Positions 49,831 through 61,897 of a stretch of DNA of 64,000 bases are shown here, in pieces. The first letter of the stretch is position 1. Each line of letters opens with the position of its first letter. The position numbers and the translations under genes are program-made. The notes beneath the pieces are model-generated. The model was not told where the DNA came from. It made no database searches and saw only the letters and a program-made list of their open reading frames with translations. Source of the DNA: Nymphaea colorata (taxonomy: Eukaryota > Streptophyta > Magnoliopsida > Nymphaeales > Nymphaeaceae); the NCBI RefSeq assembly GCF_008831285.2, contig NW_022204507.1, forward strand, positions 2,110,001 to 2,174,000, read 5' to 3'.

Positions 49831-50080
49831 GAGGGTGACCACCGCAGCATCGCTTGCAGCTTCTCAGCGGGCGTCCTCAAGCAAATCCTCAGCAGGGTGT
49901 CTTCCAGCGGGTCCTAAGCAGCGGCGTTCAGCAAGGCAGGGTGACCATTGCATTCCAGGTACGGGTCTATTCCCATCTCTCACACACACACACTCTCTCT
50001 CTCTCTTTCCTCTCTCTATTGTTCGATCCTAATGCTAAAGCTCCTTTTGCATTTGTTGTAAATGGCAACGATTACTGGAT

Positions 50081-50345
50081 TTAGGCTTTTTACTACAGAA
50101 TGGAAGATGCTCCCAAAATGTTTGTGGAAAAGCCTGACCGACATCTTGTGTCATGATAAGCACCGTGTGCACAGTGAAATGTCTGTGCACATGTATGTTG
50201 TCTCTTTGACATGGGAAACCCTTGTCCTGAAATGCTTGATCCCATTACGGTGCAGGACCAAGCAAGGGAGAAAATTGGCATCATGACAGAACCCAGGCAC
50301 ATCCACAATGACATGCACGGAGGTGGATTCAGATTCAATCACATA
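50081..50345 (+). pseudogene. Unidentified coding-like fragment inside the second Harbinger-like element
   Basis: One frame reads RMEDAPKMFVEKPDRHLVS, then two stops, and later the same frame gives EMLDPITVQDQAREKIGIMT, then RHIHNDMHGGGFRFNHIQ. The composition and lack of low complexity suggest captured coding sequence. I do not recognise it. Confidence 0.3.
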
Positions 50346-52169
50346 CAGCTCATGTTTTCATGGTTTTCGTAACTTCTAATACATTTTTATGGCATTTCCA
50401 TTAATTTCATTTTCAACATTTTATTGGTTAAAAAATAAAGGAAAATGTTTTACCCTGCTTTCTGAAACACGCTGTAGTTGACAAGCCAAAGCCACGTCAG
50501 TCAGTTAACATATCATGTGACATGGATGTGGATATATAATCATGATATAAGCACACAGTATACATGGATCAAAGCTCACCTGATCTACCACTTAAAATTA
50601 AATTTCCAGCACACCAAAGTGTTTTTAGTTCATGGGTCACTAGGTAACTAGAGATTTTAATTTTGTGGAGCCAGTGTTTTGAATTATGAACCACTATAGC
50701 GAACTTGATGACCATTCTGCAATAAGATGGACAGTTGCAGAAAACAGCAGTAACATCTAAAGAGAAAGACAATGCGTTGTCAAAACAATGAACAAAAGGT
50801 ATGAGAATGAGGAACTTAAAAAACATAGCAAGTTAATGCACATATCTACACAACTCAATCCACACAAATATAAACAACAAAAATTTTCATAAGAACTGCT
50901 CTTTGGCCCCCAATCTCCCTAGCATGTAGATGAGGATACTCAAATTGGTTATCAGCACAAGAATAAATATACGATATCATCATGGTGCCTTCAGATTGCT
51001 GCCTGTAACATGGCATATAACTCTGGGTAGTCATCCAAATAATCATTCTTTTTTGTGTGGAAGGGAGGAAGAGAGCTGTTATTCTATCGCAAAGTTGCCA
51101 AGGTCACATGGAGACAAGTGTGCAAAGTTTGACAGGAAGGGAATTCCCTGTATGGAAATTCAACGGGGAATTAGATTTTGGTTTGGTTAAGTTTGAAAGG
51201 GTGTTGTTGTAATTTTCTGTTACTACAGCATTGCCCTAAACTCCATGTTAAAAAGAGTCAGCATTTTTTGCATTTTTGTTTTGTTCAAATAGTAGAGGTC
51301 CAGTGCTTGAATGTAGGAAGGCCCTTAGTCTCTCTTGACCATATAAATCCTTATGTTTTGTATGTTTTCTTCTTTTCTTGAGAGGGCATGGCTCTTAGCA
51401 CACAAGGATACCATCCAAGTTCCCTTGGGTGATCAATTGGCAAGGCCGTTGGTCCTTAATTTTGAAATTGTTACGTGTACTAGTAGAGTAACCATGGGGA
51501 TTGAATGAGTTGCAAATCGATTTGATTCATTGCCCAATACAAGGTACTATGTGTCATAAACTACATATTTACTTTTTATTATTTTATGATGGTTTTAAAA
51601 TTTTCCTTATTTGTTTTTTGTACTTTTAATTTTGAAAAATGTATACAATAATATAGTTTACTTATTCATAACCTGGTCAATGATTTGAATTGGCGAATTC
51701 ACTAACAGGCTAGCTTTGTAGTTTGGTAGATACAATTCAATTCTTGATTTTATTTTACAACATTGAATCAAATATCTTGTTCACACTCCTTCAATGTTCG
51801 TGATATTGAAATGAATTTTTTTCCTTTTCACTATTATTATATTTTTCAACGAGGCATATGGAGAGTACTTCAACAACAGGTTGCATATTAGCTAGCTGGA
51901 GGCTTCCAGTTGTTAAAACTCTTAAGATTCCACCAGACTTAACCAGAAGTATTCTCAGTTTTGGCCTTCACCGCAAAAGACAAAGAATGCCTTCAATTAG
52001 TTCAATTAGACTTCTGTTTTCTTCCTCTTATTGTATACAAAATTGGTTTCTTTGTCGCCTTCCTAGGCTATGACAGGCTTTAATGGCCACTAGCATGGAT
52101 CAAAAATTTGAATTTCGAGCAAAATGCAACAACATTTGAAATAGATCTAGTTGGTGGTGCATTGAATGG

Positions 52170-52433
52170 TAAATTGTATCAACCAAAAGCTCGGCTCCTA
52201 GAATGAGTTAACATTGCCATTGTGTGGGAGGGAATAAACTTTGTTGTTCCATATTGCTGCAACATTCTCCTCAACATTCTGCCAATAGGTGACTTGGGTT
52301 TATCATCTGGTAGCAGATTCTTGATGACTGAAGGCTCAAGTGGCTTAATCGCATCTAGCACAAGTGAGTACTCGCCAACTTCCATCTCTAGATCTATAAA
52401 TTTGAGATTTTGTTCTAATTGGTCTAGAATCAA
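52170..52433 (-). pseudogene. PFD2: Captured prefoldin subunit 2-like fragment
   Basis: Prefoldin subunit 2 is part of the cytosolic chaperone that hands actin and tubulin to CCT. At 52,433-52,329 the frame reads IDLEMEVGEYSLVLDAIKPLEPS, which resembles the family block LEMEV-EHSLVI-AI-PLDPS. After it the similarity passes to other frames: RICYQMI where relatives have RRCYRMI, then VEENVAAIWNNK where they have VKEVLPAVQRNK. At least two frameshifts therefore break it. It is a short fragment inside a transposon. Recognition is by motif memory. Confidence 0.55.
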
Positions 52434-53581
52434 GTCACCATATGTAAATTTGAGTTTGTCTCTTTTGCCTAGAATTGCATTATGTAAGTTTGAATTTACC
52501 TATTTTTTGCTTAATTTTCATGTATTTTCATGTATATGCTTGCATTTTTGTGGTTTATTTATGTTTGGCTAGAATTGTCATATGCCAACTTGAATTTTTT
52601 GAATTTATATGCTTTTTTGTTGAAATTTCACATATGTGAGGTTGAGTTTTTCTTTACGCACATGAACTGAAGCATGTCTCTTTAGAACTGATAAGACATG
52701 TCACAAGGCATATATTTTTGCTTTACAAATTTTTATTTATGGTGATTAGACGTGCAATCGATGCGTCCTCTGTCAGGCCTTTGATGAGATTAGCAGCTTC
52801 ATGTTTTAACATTGAATGAATGTCGCCGGTGTCCTTTCCCCCTAGAATTTGGCGTCAAGGAATCATGCGTTCCTATTGATTTTGAAGGGTACATCAACAA
52901 CAGCTCTTGGCCACACAGTTCATCTGAGTTTGACGAATCTCTACATTTCAAGTACTACATGAGTATGTGATCATAGCTGCTACAGAAGAATGCGTAACCC
53001 ATGGCCTATACGCAATGCCCAAGAACAAGAGAAAGAGCGAGAGAGGAAACAGACAACCTTGGTTGCTTACCATTTGTCGTCATGAAGGCGGAGCCTTTTC
53101 TTCAGCGTTTTATTGAAGAACAGAAGAGCAAGAAGAAAAAAAAAAAGAAGGAAATTGTAATGTTGCCTACTCTTGTCTCTATGTGTCCCAATCACATATC
53201 ATAAACGAAATTTTGTTTTTTATAATGATTATAAAATTTCTGAAGTGAATATAGTGATTATTTGGTCGTTTGATATATATTATCAAATTTGTTTACTTGA
53301 ATTTAAGTTTGAATATAATGTCATATTGCATCGGAACCATTGACATCCCTCTTAAAACCCAAAGAGGTTCACGAGAAAATCCCTCTTAAAACAAACGTCA
53401 GACAGGACAGACAGAACAAACGTATGTGAAACAAACGCTGGACAGGATGAACGTGGTGTTCTGTTCTTAAAATCATCAAACGGTAGACAAAGAACACTAT
53501 TGTCCATGAAGACAGGATAGTAATGTAATGGACAGGACGTCTTGTCTGTCCTGTCCTAATGGACAGCAATCAAACGACCTC

Positions 53582-54191
53582 TTATAGTACAAAGCACATT
53601 ATTTGTATAGAACATATATAATGATTACAATATGATGAACTCTATATCAATTTCGCTGGTGAAAAATTTTTACTACCTCACTTCACCTAATAAAAAGGCC
53701 CTCCTACTCACTCCAGATTGAGATTTTCAAAAACCCATGCTCCATTAACGTGGGTTAAAGCTCAGATATGACGTACATCGTAGACAGCAAGATCTTATAG
53801 ATAGGACTATAGATCTCCATTGCACGTGCTCTCCGAGATTCATAACCTTGTTGCAGTTGCAAATCATCCCTGAGCAAGTGGACAGCCTAATCTACTCCTG
53901 CTTCATGGTTAAGCAACTTTATAAAGAATTTTGGGGCCTCAAGTTCATACAAGTTTGTACCTTTCGTTGATTACTTACTTCCATGGAACACTTTTTAAGG
54001 GACCGGCTCGTTTTGCAGGGTTTCGGAGCAGCCCAAAAAGTCAAGCGGGGAATTATATGCCAAATGAGCTAGGATGCTGCAATTCTGTCATTTTGCACAT
54101 TGTTTACGGATAGAAAGAAACTCCAAAGGTCAACCAAAAACGACACATCGTAGCAATTAAGATGGACGTGGACCTTCATCAGAGAAATAGA
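53582..54191. other. Intergenic stretch and probable bZIP 3' UTR
   Basis: It begins with the TTA target duplication of the previous element. The part next to 54,192 is expected to be the 3' UTR of the bZIP gene. No other feature is seen. Confidence 0.5.
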
Positions 54192-57100
54192 CTAGCTCTG
54201 CTTGCTAAGCGGAGTTGCATCCCAAATCCAGGCATCCGATCCAGCATTGGCATGGTTTTGCAACTGCTCCAGGTTTATTGGCTGCTGTGCTGGTATGCTT
54301 CCATCTGATTTTATCTTGATGCTTGACTCAGTGCTCTCAGTTCCATTGGATCCAATGCCAGCTACTGCGGATATGTCTTGATAACATTCCCCATCAAGCA
54401 TGGTTGGGATGTCAAGAGATCTGTTGCGGGGACTGAATGGAAGTGCAGAGGGTGTTGGCTGCAGGAGTTGATGGTTTACAATGTTTGTGAGAGGTCCTCT
54501 AGCAACCAATTCTTGTGCCAACTTCACCTGTAATTTTGATCAAGATGAAGGAAAGGATTGTTTGGGCACATGAACTTAGGGTAGCATGCCAAATTACTAC
54601 ATAATCAAGTTGATGTCCATACAACGAAATCATGAAGCACAAAATATTGATGCTAATGACGCGTATATATGGTTTATAAACTTATGCAGCCCTGGCTTTG
54701 TCCACAACTTTTATGTTGTATGTCAGCCATGGTCCTCGCTGTTCCAAAATCCAATGATTTCGGTTTTGACCGAAGAAATCTTCAGTGCCTTTCGAGAGCC
54801 ATACCATTTTTATAAAGGGAACAATGTGCTTTCTGACGTGGGCTGACGCATTTTGGCATACATCAATGATTTTAAAACATTTTTATATTAAAACGTAAAA
54901 ATAAACGGTAAATACTAAAGTATTTCCTTATCATCACATAGTGAAATGTTTCTTTATCAGCCCCTGCATCATTTCAGTGAGAGGCTGATACATGGGTTAT
55001 ACAAGCTAAATGCGCCAAGACAATGACAGCATTAATTGGAAGAACAAGACTGGACAATCAAGAGATGAATAGTTGATATTGATGACATGCCAGAAGAACA
55101 CAGGATTCATTTATTTTTTTATGCATTTAACCCAGAAGTTGATGCAATTTATAAAGAGGAGGAGGAGATAATTATAGAAGTAAAATAGCTCATAGTGAAC
55201 CATACCGTTGCTCTTAGGGCTTCAACGTCTGACTTCAGAACACGGTTGTTGATTGCCGCATTTTCACATTGCTGACTTATTTCCGTTAGTTGCTTGTACA
55301 GTGACGAGTTCTCACCTCTAAGTTGATCTACCTGAGCAATTTTAATACAACAATGAAGTTCAAAGGCATGCACACATCACTTACAAGGATGATCCATAGA
55401 AGACACAGAAGATTCATCCAAAAGTACACTCATAAACGGCACATCCCATACCAGATGGCCTTCCCATAATAAAATATTAATTGCGTGGACTAAAGTACCA
55501 GTCCTTCAGAATTTAGATCATGTCATCCAATTTTTTGGCCAATTAATTAACAGTAATATTCAGAAGAATCCAGATGATATACGTTTTGAATAGCAGACTC
55601 TAGGCATCATGGAACTGGTCTTCACAACTGGTGTGACTTAGACCAATAAATGCCTCAGATACGACATTAGAATTTTATTTGCATCTTTAGCAGTATAGTC
55701 ATTATTTTAGTCAGAAAAGAGTTCCTGGAATGCAATCTCACTGTATGGAAAAGATGTGAATAATTTATGATTTACGGCATAACCTCTTGACTAAAGTTTG
55801 ACACATATTAGAGATACCACGCATGGACCACGCATATATGATAAAGGATCAACATTTCATACTTGTGACTCCAGTTCATTCAAATGTGCCTGCTTTCTTT
55901 TTCTTGATCGCCTAGCAGACTCTCTGTTAGACACCATCCTGTATCAAACGGAAACATAGCTACAAATAAACATCATTTTCCACACACATATAGAGTTGAT
56001 ATAAGTCTTCCTAGAAAAAAAGAAAAGAACAGTTTGATCTGGAATGTGCAGCACCTTTCTTTTGGTGATCATTCAAATTTTTTGCTTCTCATTTTAGCAA
56101 AATGTACCCTGCATAGTGTGTGTGTGTGTGTGTGTATATATATATGTATATATATATATATATATATTCATGCATGCATGTATCTGTGTGTGTGTGTGTG
56201 TGTGCGTGCATTTGAACTTTGTGAAATACAGGTCCCCTTTGCTGTTAGACATACTTAATTAGTGGTACAAAAAAGAATAGTTTTTGATATACCTCAACTC
56301 ATGATTCATAAAAAATGACCATCAAAATGAGTGCCGACCATCAACAAGCAATCTTATAGGCTGATGAACATGTGATAAGATGAAACGTAGCATAATTTAG
56401 TGAAAGTGATGAATTATAGACAAATGAAATAAGATATGAACTTACCGTCTCATGCGTCTCAACTCATCTTTGTCTATGCTTTGTTCACTTGGTCCAACTT
56501 CTATTTCCATGTCATCATCATCAGAATGGCCCCTTGATGAACCACTACTTGCAATATTTGCTTGAGTGTCTCCACCTTTAGGTTTACAAGGCAACATTGG
56601 ACTTTCTCCGACTCCTGGCTTTGTACATCTCTGAGTTAAGCCACTACACATGGATGTCAGACCTGCGGAGGGAGCATTTGAGAAGATTTTTATCTGTCAA
56701 GAGTTGCTAAGCAAGTTAATGCCAAACAAGTAAAAGCTGTGAGGAACAGGAGGTGGAAGATGTATATATTAAACTGACAAAGGTTGCAGCTTTGTGGCAT
56801 TATAAATCTCCAAATTTGCTTATGAATTGCAACCATTCCCAAAGTTTTTCTTAAGTTTTGGTACTACAGACATCAGTTAGCTATTTCTTTTTTCTTTTTG
56901 CAGGTATTAAAAACAAATTGCCTCGCCATAAAGTGCCATTGTTAGTTATTGGAAGTTGTAGGATTAGAACACAATTGATTCAATTTGGCAGTATATTATA
57001 CTAGTAGTAGAAGCATTGCTGTACAAGTTGTAGAGGAACATGCCAGATTGTCAGTGGAAGCGTATCAGATTTGCGCTCGTCTCTGCATCTTCCATACATC

Positions 57101-60100
57101 ATGACCAGGAATGTAAAACACATGCAAAAAAAGACAGCCACCTAGACTAAATTCTATCCAATAACCAGAAATATGCTATTCCAGTGGATTTCATTGAACA
57201 ACGAATTTGTTGCCAACTTCCCTAAGCATAAGATGAGGATGTCTTAGTGCAACTCTGTTATGTGTGTGTCTGAGAGAGAGAGATGGTACCGTTACCTATA
57301 TTATTCGAACCAGTGAGTGATTTTTCTGTAAAAATATGTCGATGTGGCATTTTTACATTATACATACATTATTTTTAATCCATCGCACAACCAAGCAATA
57401 CTGTGAAAGCCAAGCAACCGGATAAAAAATTTGATGCAGGAACTTAAAGAAAATGTTGCATTACTTGAGGCCCTGTTGATCGGAGCAGGGGACCATCCAG
57501 GCATTGTGAATTGTCCACAGCTTGTAAGGCCGTTAATAGAACCCTGGCTTCAAAAAGAAGAAATTTACAACTTACCCATCAAATTTACCAAACAAAATTC
57601 AGGTATAGCAAAAAAGATATCATTCAAATCCTACAAATTAGTGGCCAATTGTTTTCCCTCGGTTTGCTGTCAAAAAAGCGAGAGAGAAAAAAAAAATATC
57701 CATTTTTCCCTTAACCCTTTATTGAATCAGCTTAACTGCATGAATTACGTATGTCCAAGCCGAGTTCAAGTCCCATGAAATCAACTTCCTTGCTTAAGGC
57801 CTTGCATTCCACAAGAAACGTCGAGAGTCAGGTTTCCTGGTTGATTACTGTTGATCTGGACGGATAAGTTTGGTCCCCTCGAAGAAGCTATAAGAAAGAT
57901 CCAGTATAAGGACCCAATCAAAAGATAATCACAGAAAATGGTCATACCAAACCACACATACTTAGGTCTCACTCTCAGGAAGAGACCTGGCACACGAATC
58001 AAATACTCGAATACGTTTCTCCGTCACAAAAACAGTGTACATTAGGTGATCATAGTACTCAACGGAATAGCCCGAGTACCTTCACTTCCAACAGGAACAA
58101 ATACTCTAGTACTCGGTTTGATTACTAGGTCCCTGAGAGAAGATATTTTGAACCCCGACCGTAAATGGCGGCGGTAATGCAAATGGTACACAACGGGACA
58201 GGCTAAGGTATATTCCCTGTTGTCATTAGAAAAAAGAAGAAAAAAAAAAACCCTCATCCCCAATCCACAACATGTGCAACTATAGTTACAGCTGAAGTTA
58301 GCGAAGGACCTAAAAAAGAAAAATCAAAGATATACTCAATGAGATTTCATTAGCAAAACTAGATGCACGCGCCTGACACGTAAACAAAAAAGGGGAAAAA
58401 AATACCGATAGCAAAATAACTGTACGATTAAACAAAAAAAACGTGGTTTTGGACAAAAAAAAAACGTCGTCTTCCTCTCCTCAGGCACAGAACCGTCGTC
58501 CTCTTCCTTCTTTTTCAATTTTTTTTCATCAAACAAAAAAAAAATTTCAAAAAAATAATTCGTATGTAACAAACAAAACGTGGTTTTGAACAATTGGAAT
58601 TTTATTTTCTATTCATCATTTATAAAAAAAAATTTCTGAAATTTTTTTTTCATTTTCATATTTCCTGCCATCAAACGGCCCCCTAAAGATTCATTCAAGA
58701 CATTGACTTATTAGCCACATGCTAAACATCTCCACGACTTCCGAAAAACGCTGCCGCCTCTATAGTACCAACAAGGCTTGGTCACCATATCACGTGCATA
58801 AGCTCTTTAGTAACACTAACAGTCTTTCATAGTCTTCTTAATAGTAAGTCGTAACATGTTTCACGCTTTTATGCCAAAATATTACACCACCATCAGAATG
58901 CACGTTGCTTGGCATACTTTTACAGCAAAGTTGAAACGTTTCTTGTCATACCTTTTCAGCATCATATCTGGGTATCACGTCCAAGCACAGAAACGTTTCA
59001 ATAGAAAATGATTGTTAATAAAAAAAATGCTATTAACGTCTCGTAGATCGTTCTGTTCATTAAAAAGCGGTCTCAAAATGTACCAAGGAATTTACCTTTT
59101 TCTTTCAAATTATCATGCACTTTTCTATTGTTATGCCATTGACACAAAAGCGACGGGCTCAGAGAAACTTAAACTTCTGAGACCATCTACCCGTAAACTG
59201 ATCAATGTACGGCATCTAAGGTGCCTGAAACTGTGGAACAGTTTTGCTATTAAGGTCTTTGACTAATCTGCTACCTACTACATGCGTTCGGACCCTATTT
59301 ATGAACTTGAAGTTCAGCAGGGCTCTGCACATGCACCCACCGCAACAAGCTAATCTTGGGTCTGATTCCTTAAATGTAGTATAAATCTAAGCGGGTGTCA
59401 CCACAAAGAGACTGAAGGGAGGGAAAGTGCAACCAACGGAGATGCAAAGTCTAAGAATCAAACACTAGTTTGGCAAAGAAACTAAATTTTTTGGAAGCAT
59501 CTTTCCTATAATCACAAACTTCTGGTACCAAAACATATTTACCCATAAATAGAAACAAACGTTCCGTATCCCTTGGGTTCTATCATTTGAAATGCCTACG
59601 GTCGTTGATGTCTTGACTTGTATGAACGTTCAAATACTAAATGACTTGCAAAAAGAAAAAAGAATGGAATCTTATTGTACAAGAAAAAAGAAAGGAATAT
59701 TGAAGAAGAGCTGCCAATCATCATTAGTCTTAGATCTTATCTTTCATTTGATTAGTTATACTTTCTATCTCCTATTTGTTTGTAGCTTTCTGACACCAAA
59801 AACACATTCTTCGTTGCTCCTTTACAAGTAAAACCAAACGAAAACCAAAGTTCCAGAAAGCTGATCCGAAAGAAGCAATGAGATGTTTGCCTCATCTTTG
59901 TGTGTGCACTCATGTTGACTGTGTTGACCAAGAGTCCGGAGACCAACATCCCCCTGTTCATTTGAGCTGAAATACAGACACAAACCCTTTTCTAGTAGCG
60001 CCTTAAGTGAACCAACGGGAACAAGCTTTTGCAGGGTACAATGAGACGAGCCATAAAATGCCCTGTTAACGTCTGTGTATCTATGTGATGCACATGCATC

Positions 60101-61005
60101 CAAGTTTCCATGTGTATGTGCAAAAGTGTACACATATCACTGTGATGCGGATCTCCATACTGAATTTTTGGTATATCATTATATAGTCATCAAGTTAATT
60201 GATCTTTCGTTCCATATGCATGAAAAACCATACATTTTTCTAGCGTCAGAGTACTACACTACACTGGTGGCCATCTAAAAAATGTACACTTGGTGGTGTT
60301 GTATATAGACATGCCACAAAACTGGCTGACTTGACAATGTTTTACACGCTACCAAACCGACTAAGTCATTTCATGTTCAGATCGCCAAGTGAGTGCTTAA
60401 CCATAAGGAAGAAAACTTTACCTTGAACCCAACGTAAACCCAACCGAGAGGAGCAAGGAAATACTCCATTCTATATAAGAACCCTGCTTTTTAAATGGGC
60501 AAAAAGAAAGTAGATTGTGCTGTATCGAGTCACAAGGAAGGCGTCTGTGCCTGTGCGACACAGGTGAAAGCCACGGCTAAACCAACTCATGCTAATTACA
60601 TTAGTTTAGTTAATTAATTTATAAATCACAAACTAAATCACTTGATTATTCCACATCGATTATGCGCATCTAAAAGAAAGGATTGCGTACAGGAAAAGGC
60701 CTAGAAATTCTCACCCGATCGCCGCGGAGCACTTCAAAGATGCAGTGGTCGGTGGGAATTTCGGGGAAGAACGCTGGACCGTCGCAGGAGGCTCGATTTT
60801 CTCCCTTGATGCCGAGGCCGCCGCCGGCGCCGTCTACGTCGCCGTTCAGAAAGAAGATGTCGTCGAGGTTCGGCTCCGATTCGCTCCTCTTAATCGCGTG
60901 GAACCCGTCGCCTCCCGTCCCTAAGCCCGTCGACAGGCCGGTCGCAGCTGGATTTCCACCGGCCGTCGAGTTCAGGGCCAGTGAGTCGCTAAAATTCACG
61001 CCCAT
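54192..61005 (-). CDS. Group C bZIP transcription factor (Opaque2/bZIP9-like), five recognised exons
   Basis: This is a nuclear DNA-binding factor of the plant group C bZIP family, which binds ACGT-core sites as dimers. The exons are 61005-60715, 56662-56446, 55938-55863, 55331-55206 and 54527-54192, giving about 345 aa. Exon 1 has a [11 protein letters not shown] motif. Exon 2 has the family's Ser/Asp block ([20 protein letters not shown]) and LRRMRR. Exon 3 holds the basic region ([12 protein letters not shown], with N-x7-R) and enters the zipper. Exon 4 has [15 protein letters not shown] and [13 protein letters not shown]. Heptad positions are L, L, L, I, A, L, L. Exon 5 is a Ser/Pro-rich tail. 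Junctions 2-3, 3-4 and 4-5 agree in phase. Junction 1-2 does not with the strongest acceptor: either exon 2 starts at the weaker AG before AGATGT (about 56,632), or a small exon of 3n+1 bases lies unseen in the 4-kb intron. Confidence 0.88.
56118..56208. repeat. Compound GT-AT-GT microsatellite in a bZIP intron
   Basis: (GT)n, then TATATATGTATATATA, then a short CATGCATG linker and a second (GT)n, between bZIP exons 2 and 3. Confidence 0.92.
58560..58683. mobile_element. One terminus of a Harbinger-like element in bZIP intron 1
   Basis: The sequence ends TCAAACGGCCCCC, followed by TAA, and is identical at its end to the right terminus of the element at 28,822-31,017. Both are preceded by T-rich sequence with TTTCC and ATATTTCC words. 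A matching left end was not found, so this is probably a truncated copy. Confidence 0.5.
58687..60714 (-). other. Distal part of bZIP intron 1, nothing recognised
   Basis: AT-rich sequence from the truncated element to the GTGAGA donor at 60,714. I searched it by eye for a missing small exon and did not find one that I could defend. Confidence 0.5.
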
Positions 61006-61180
61006 CTCTCTCTCTCTCTCTCTGTGGAAAGGCGATGAGGGAAATGATTCCTTCGTCAGGAAGATCACGAAGAGGGAGAAGTTTAAGTGGAAGTGGAAGT
61101 GGAAGGGCGAGGGTGGTGGGTACGTAAAACAAAGTCAGAACCTTTTCGTATCTCCCGGTAATACCCTTGTTCCATCTTGC
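61006..61180 (-). promoter_or_regulatory. 5' UTR of the bZIP gene with a GA tract
   Basis: Read on the minus strand, (GA)8-9 lies just before the ATG at 61,005. An in-frame ATG at 61,068 would add 21 residues, including RERERE from the GA tract. I prefer the inner ATG because the added residues are only a translated microsatellite and a hydrophobic start with no family support. GA tracts in 5' UTRs are common in plants. Confidence 0.5.
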
Positions 61181-61649
61181 TAATGAGCTCTCCTCCCATC
61201 ACCCCGTACATGTTTTAGAAAGAAACTTTATTCCACGGTTTTTGTGGAACCGGAGGCGTTCGATAGCCGGGTAGAATTTTTCACTCTTCCATATACGAAA
61301 ATTTTGCAAACAAAAGTTCAGGCTAAAAAAATTCTGAACCACCTCTACAGATTTTATCTCCCACCAATAACATAGCCACATGTGGGTCAGGGTGGGCAGT
61401 TGTTTACACAGGTCTTTAATTTTTTTTTATTTTTATATTGAAAATTTTAAATTTTAATATTTATTTTTATGCATATATAAGTGCCTTAACATATAAATGT
61501 TTTGTTTTTAAACATTTACCCCTCCTTTTCTTACTCCACCAATGACTCCCACAATTTCTTTTGAAGTATTTCACGCTCTACAACTTGAAATGTTTTAAAA
61601 ACATTCCGAGCTATCAAACATTCCCAACTAAAAGGGGAACCTCATTATT

Positions 61650-61655
<6 letters not shown>

Positions 61656-61685
<30 letters not shown>
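61656..61685. repeat. AT microsatellite
   Basis: An uninterrupted run of alternating A and T, followed by AAAAGAAGAGAGAGA. Confidence 0.95.
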
Positions 61686-61690
<5 letters not shown>

Positions 61691-61804
61691 AGAGAGAGAT
61701 ATGAAAACAAGTAGTTACCGACTCTACTATATTGGACCTTGATGGGATCAAGTCGACCACTATTTTAAAAGCTCAAAATGCCACTCAAGAAAGACCAGAT
61801 TTAG

Positions 61805-61897
61805 TTTAGGGCGTGTTTGCTACCGTAGATTCCACTCTTTTAAGTGGGATCCCATCCAAATTTTTGAAAAATTGGATGCCTCCAGCAAACGCACTAA
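61805..61897. mobile_element. Small foldback (MITE-like) element, or end of a longer one
   Basis: The left end TTTAGGGCGTGTTTGCT is mirrored by AGCAAACGCACTAAA. Between them, ATCCAAATTTTTGAAAAATTGGAT forms a second inner inverted repeat. The unit is about 93 bp. The C/T-rich 62.0-62.6 kb region beyond may belong to a longer element with the same left end. Confidence 0.45.

Larger units (their letters stand above)
49401..53581 (-). mobile_element. Second Harbinger-like element (4.18 kb) with subterminal GGACAGG repeats
   Basis: The left end GAGGTCGTTTGATGGC matches the reverse complement of the right end (GAGGTCGTTTGATTGC). TTA flanks both sides (49,398-49,400 and 53,582-53,584). Both subterminal regions are full of GGACAGG/CCTGTCC words, more densely on the right. 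A 3-bp TTA duplication and a GTTTGAT-type terminus fit PIF/Harbinger. No transposase was found. It carries a prefoldin-2-like fragment on the minus strand and an unidentified frame on the plus strand. Confidence 0.8.

Noticed and set aside
49532-50032. 166-aa open frame rich in Pro, Leu and Ser
   Set aside because: Its length comes from C/T-rich sequence with an internal tandem repeat, and an Arg-rich frame of similar size lies opposite. No domain is visible.
57465-58683. Full-length element ending at 58,683 with a left end near 57,465
   Set aside because: GAGGCCCTGTTGATCGG only loosely resembles GGGGGCCGTTTGATGG and lacks a clear TAA or TTA match, so I report only the right terminus.
60683-61183. 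166-aa plus-strand frame opposite bZIP exon 1
   Set aside because: It is the shadow of a GC-rich exon. The minus strand has the family motif, splice donor and matching downstream exons.
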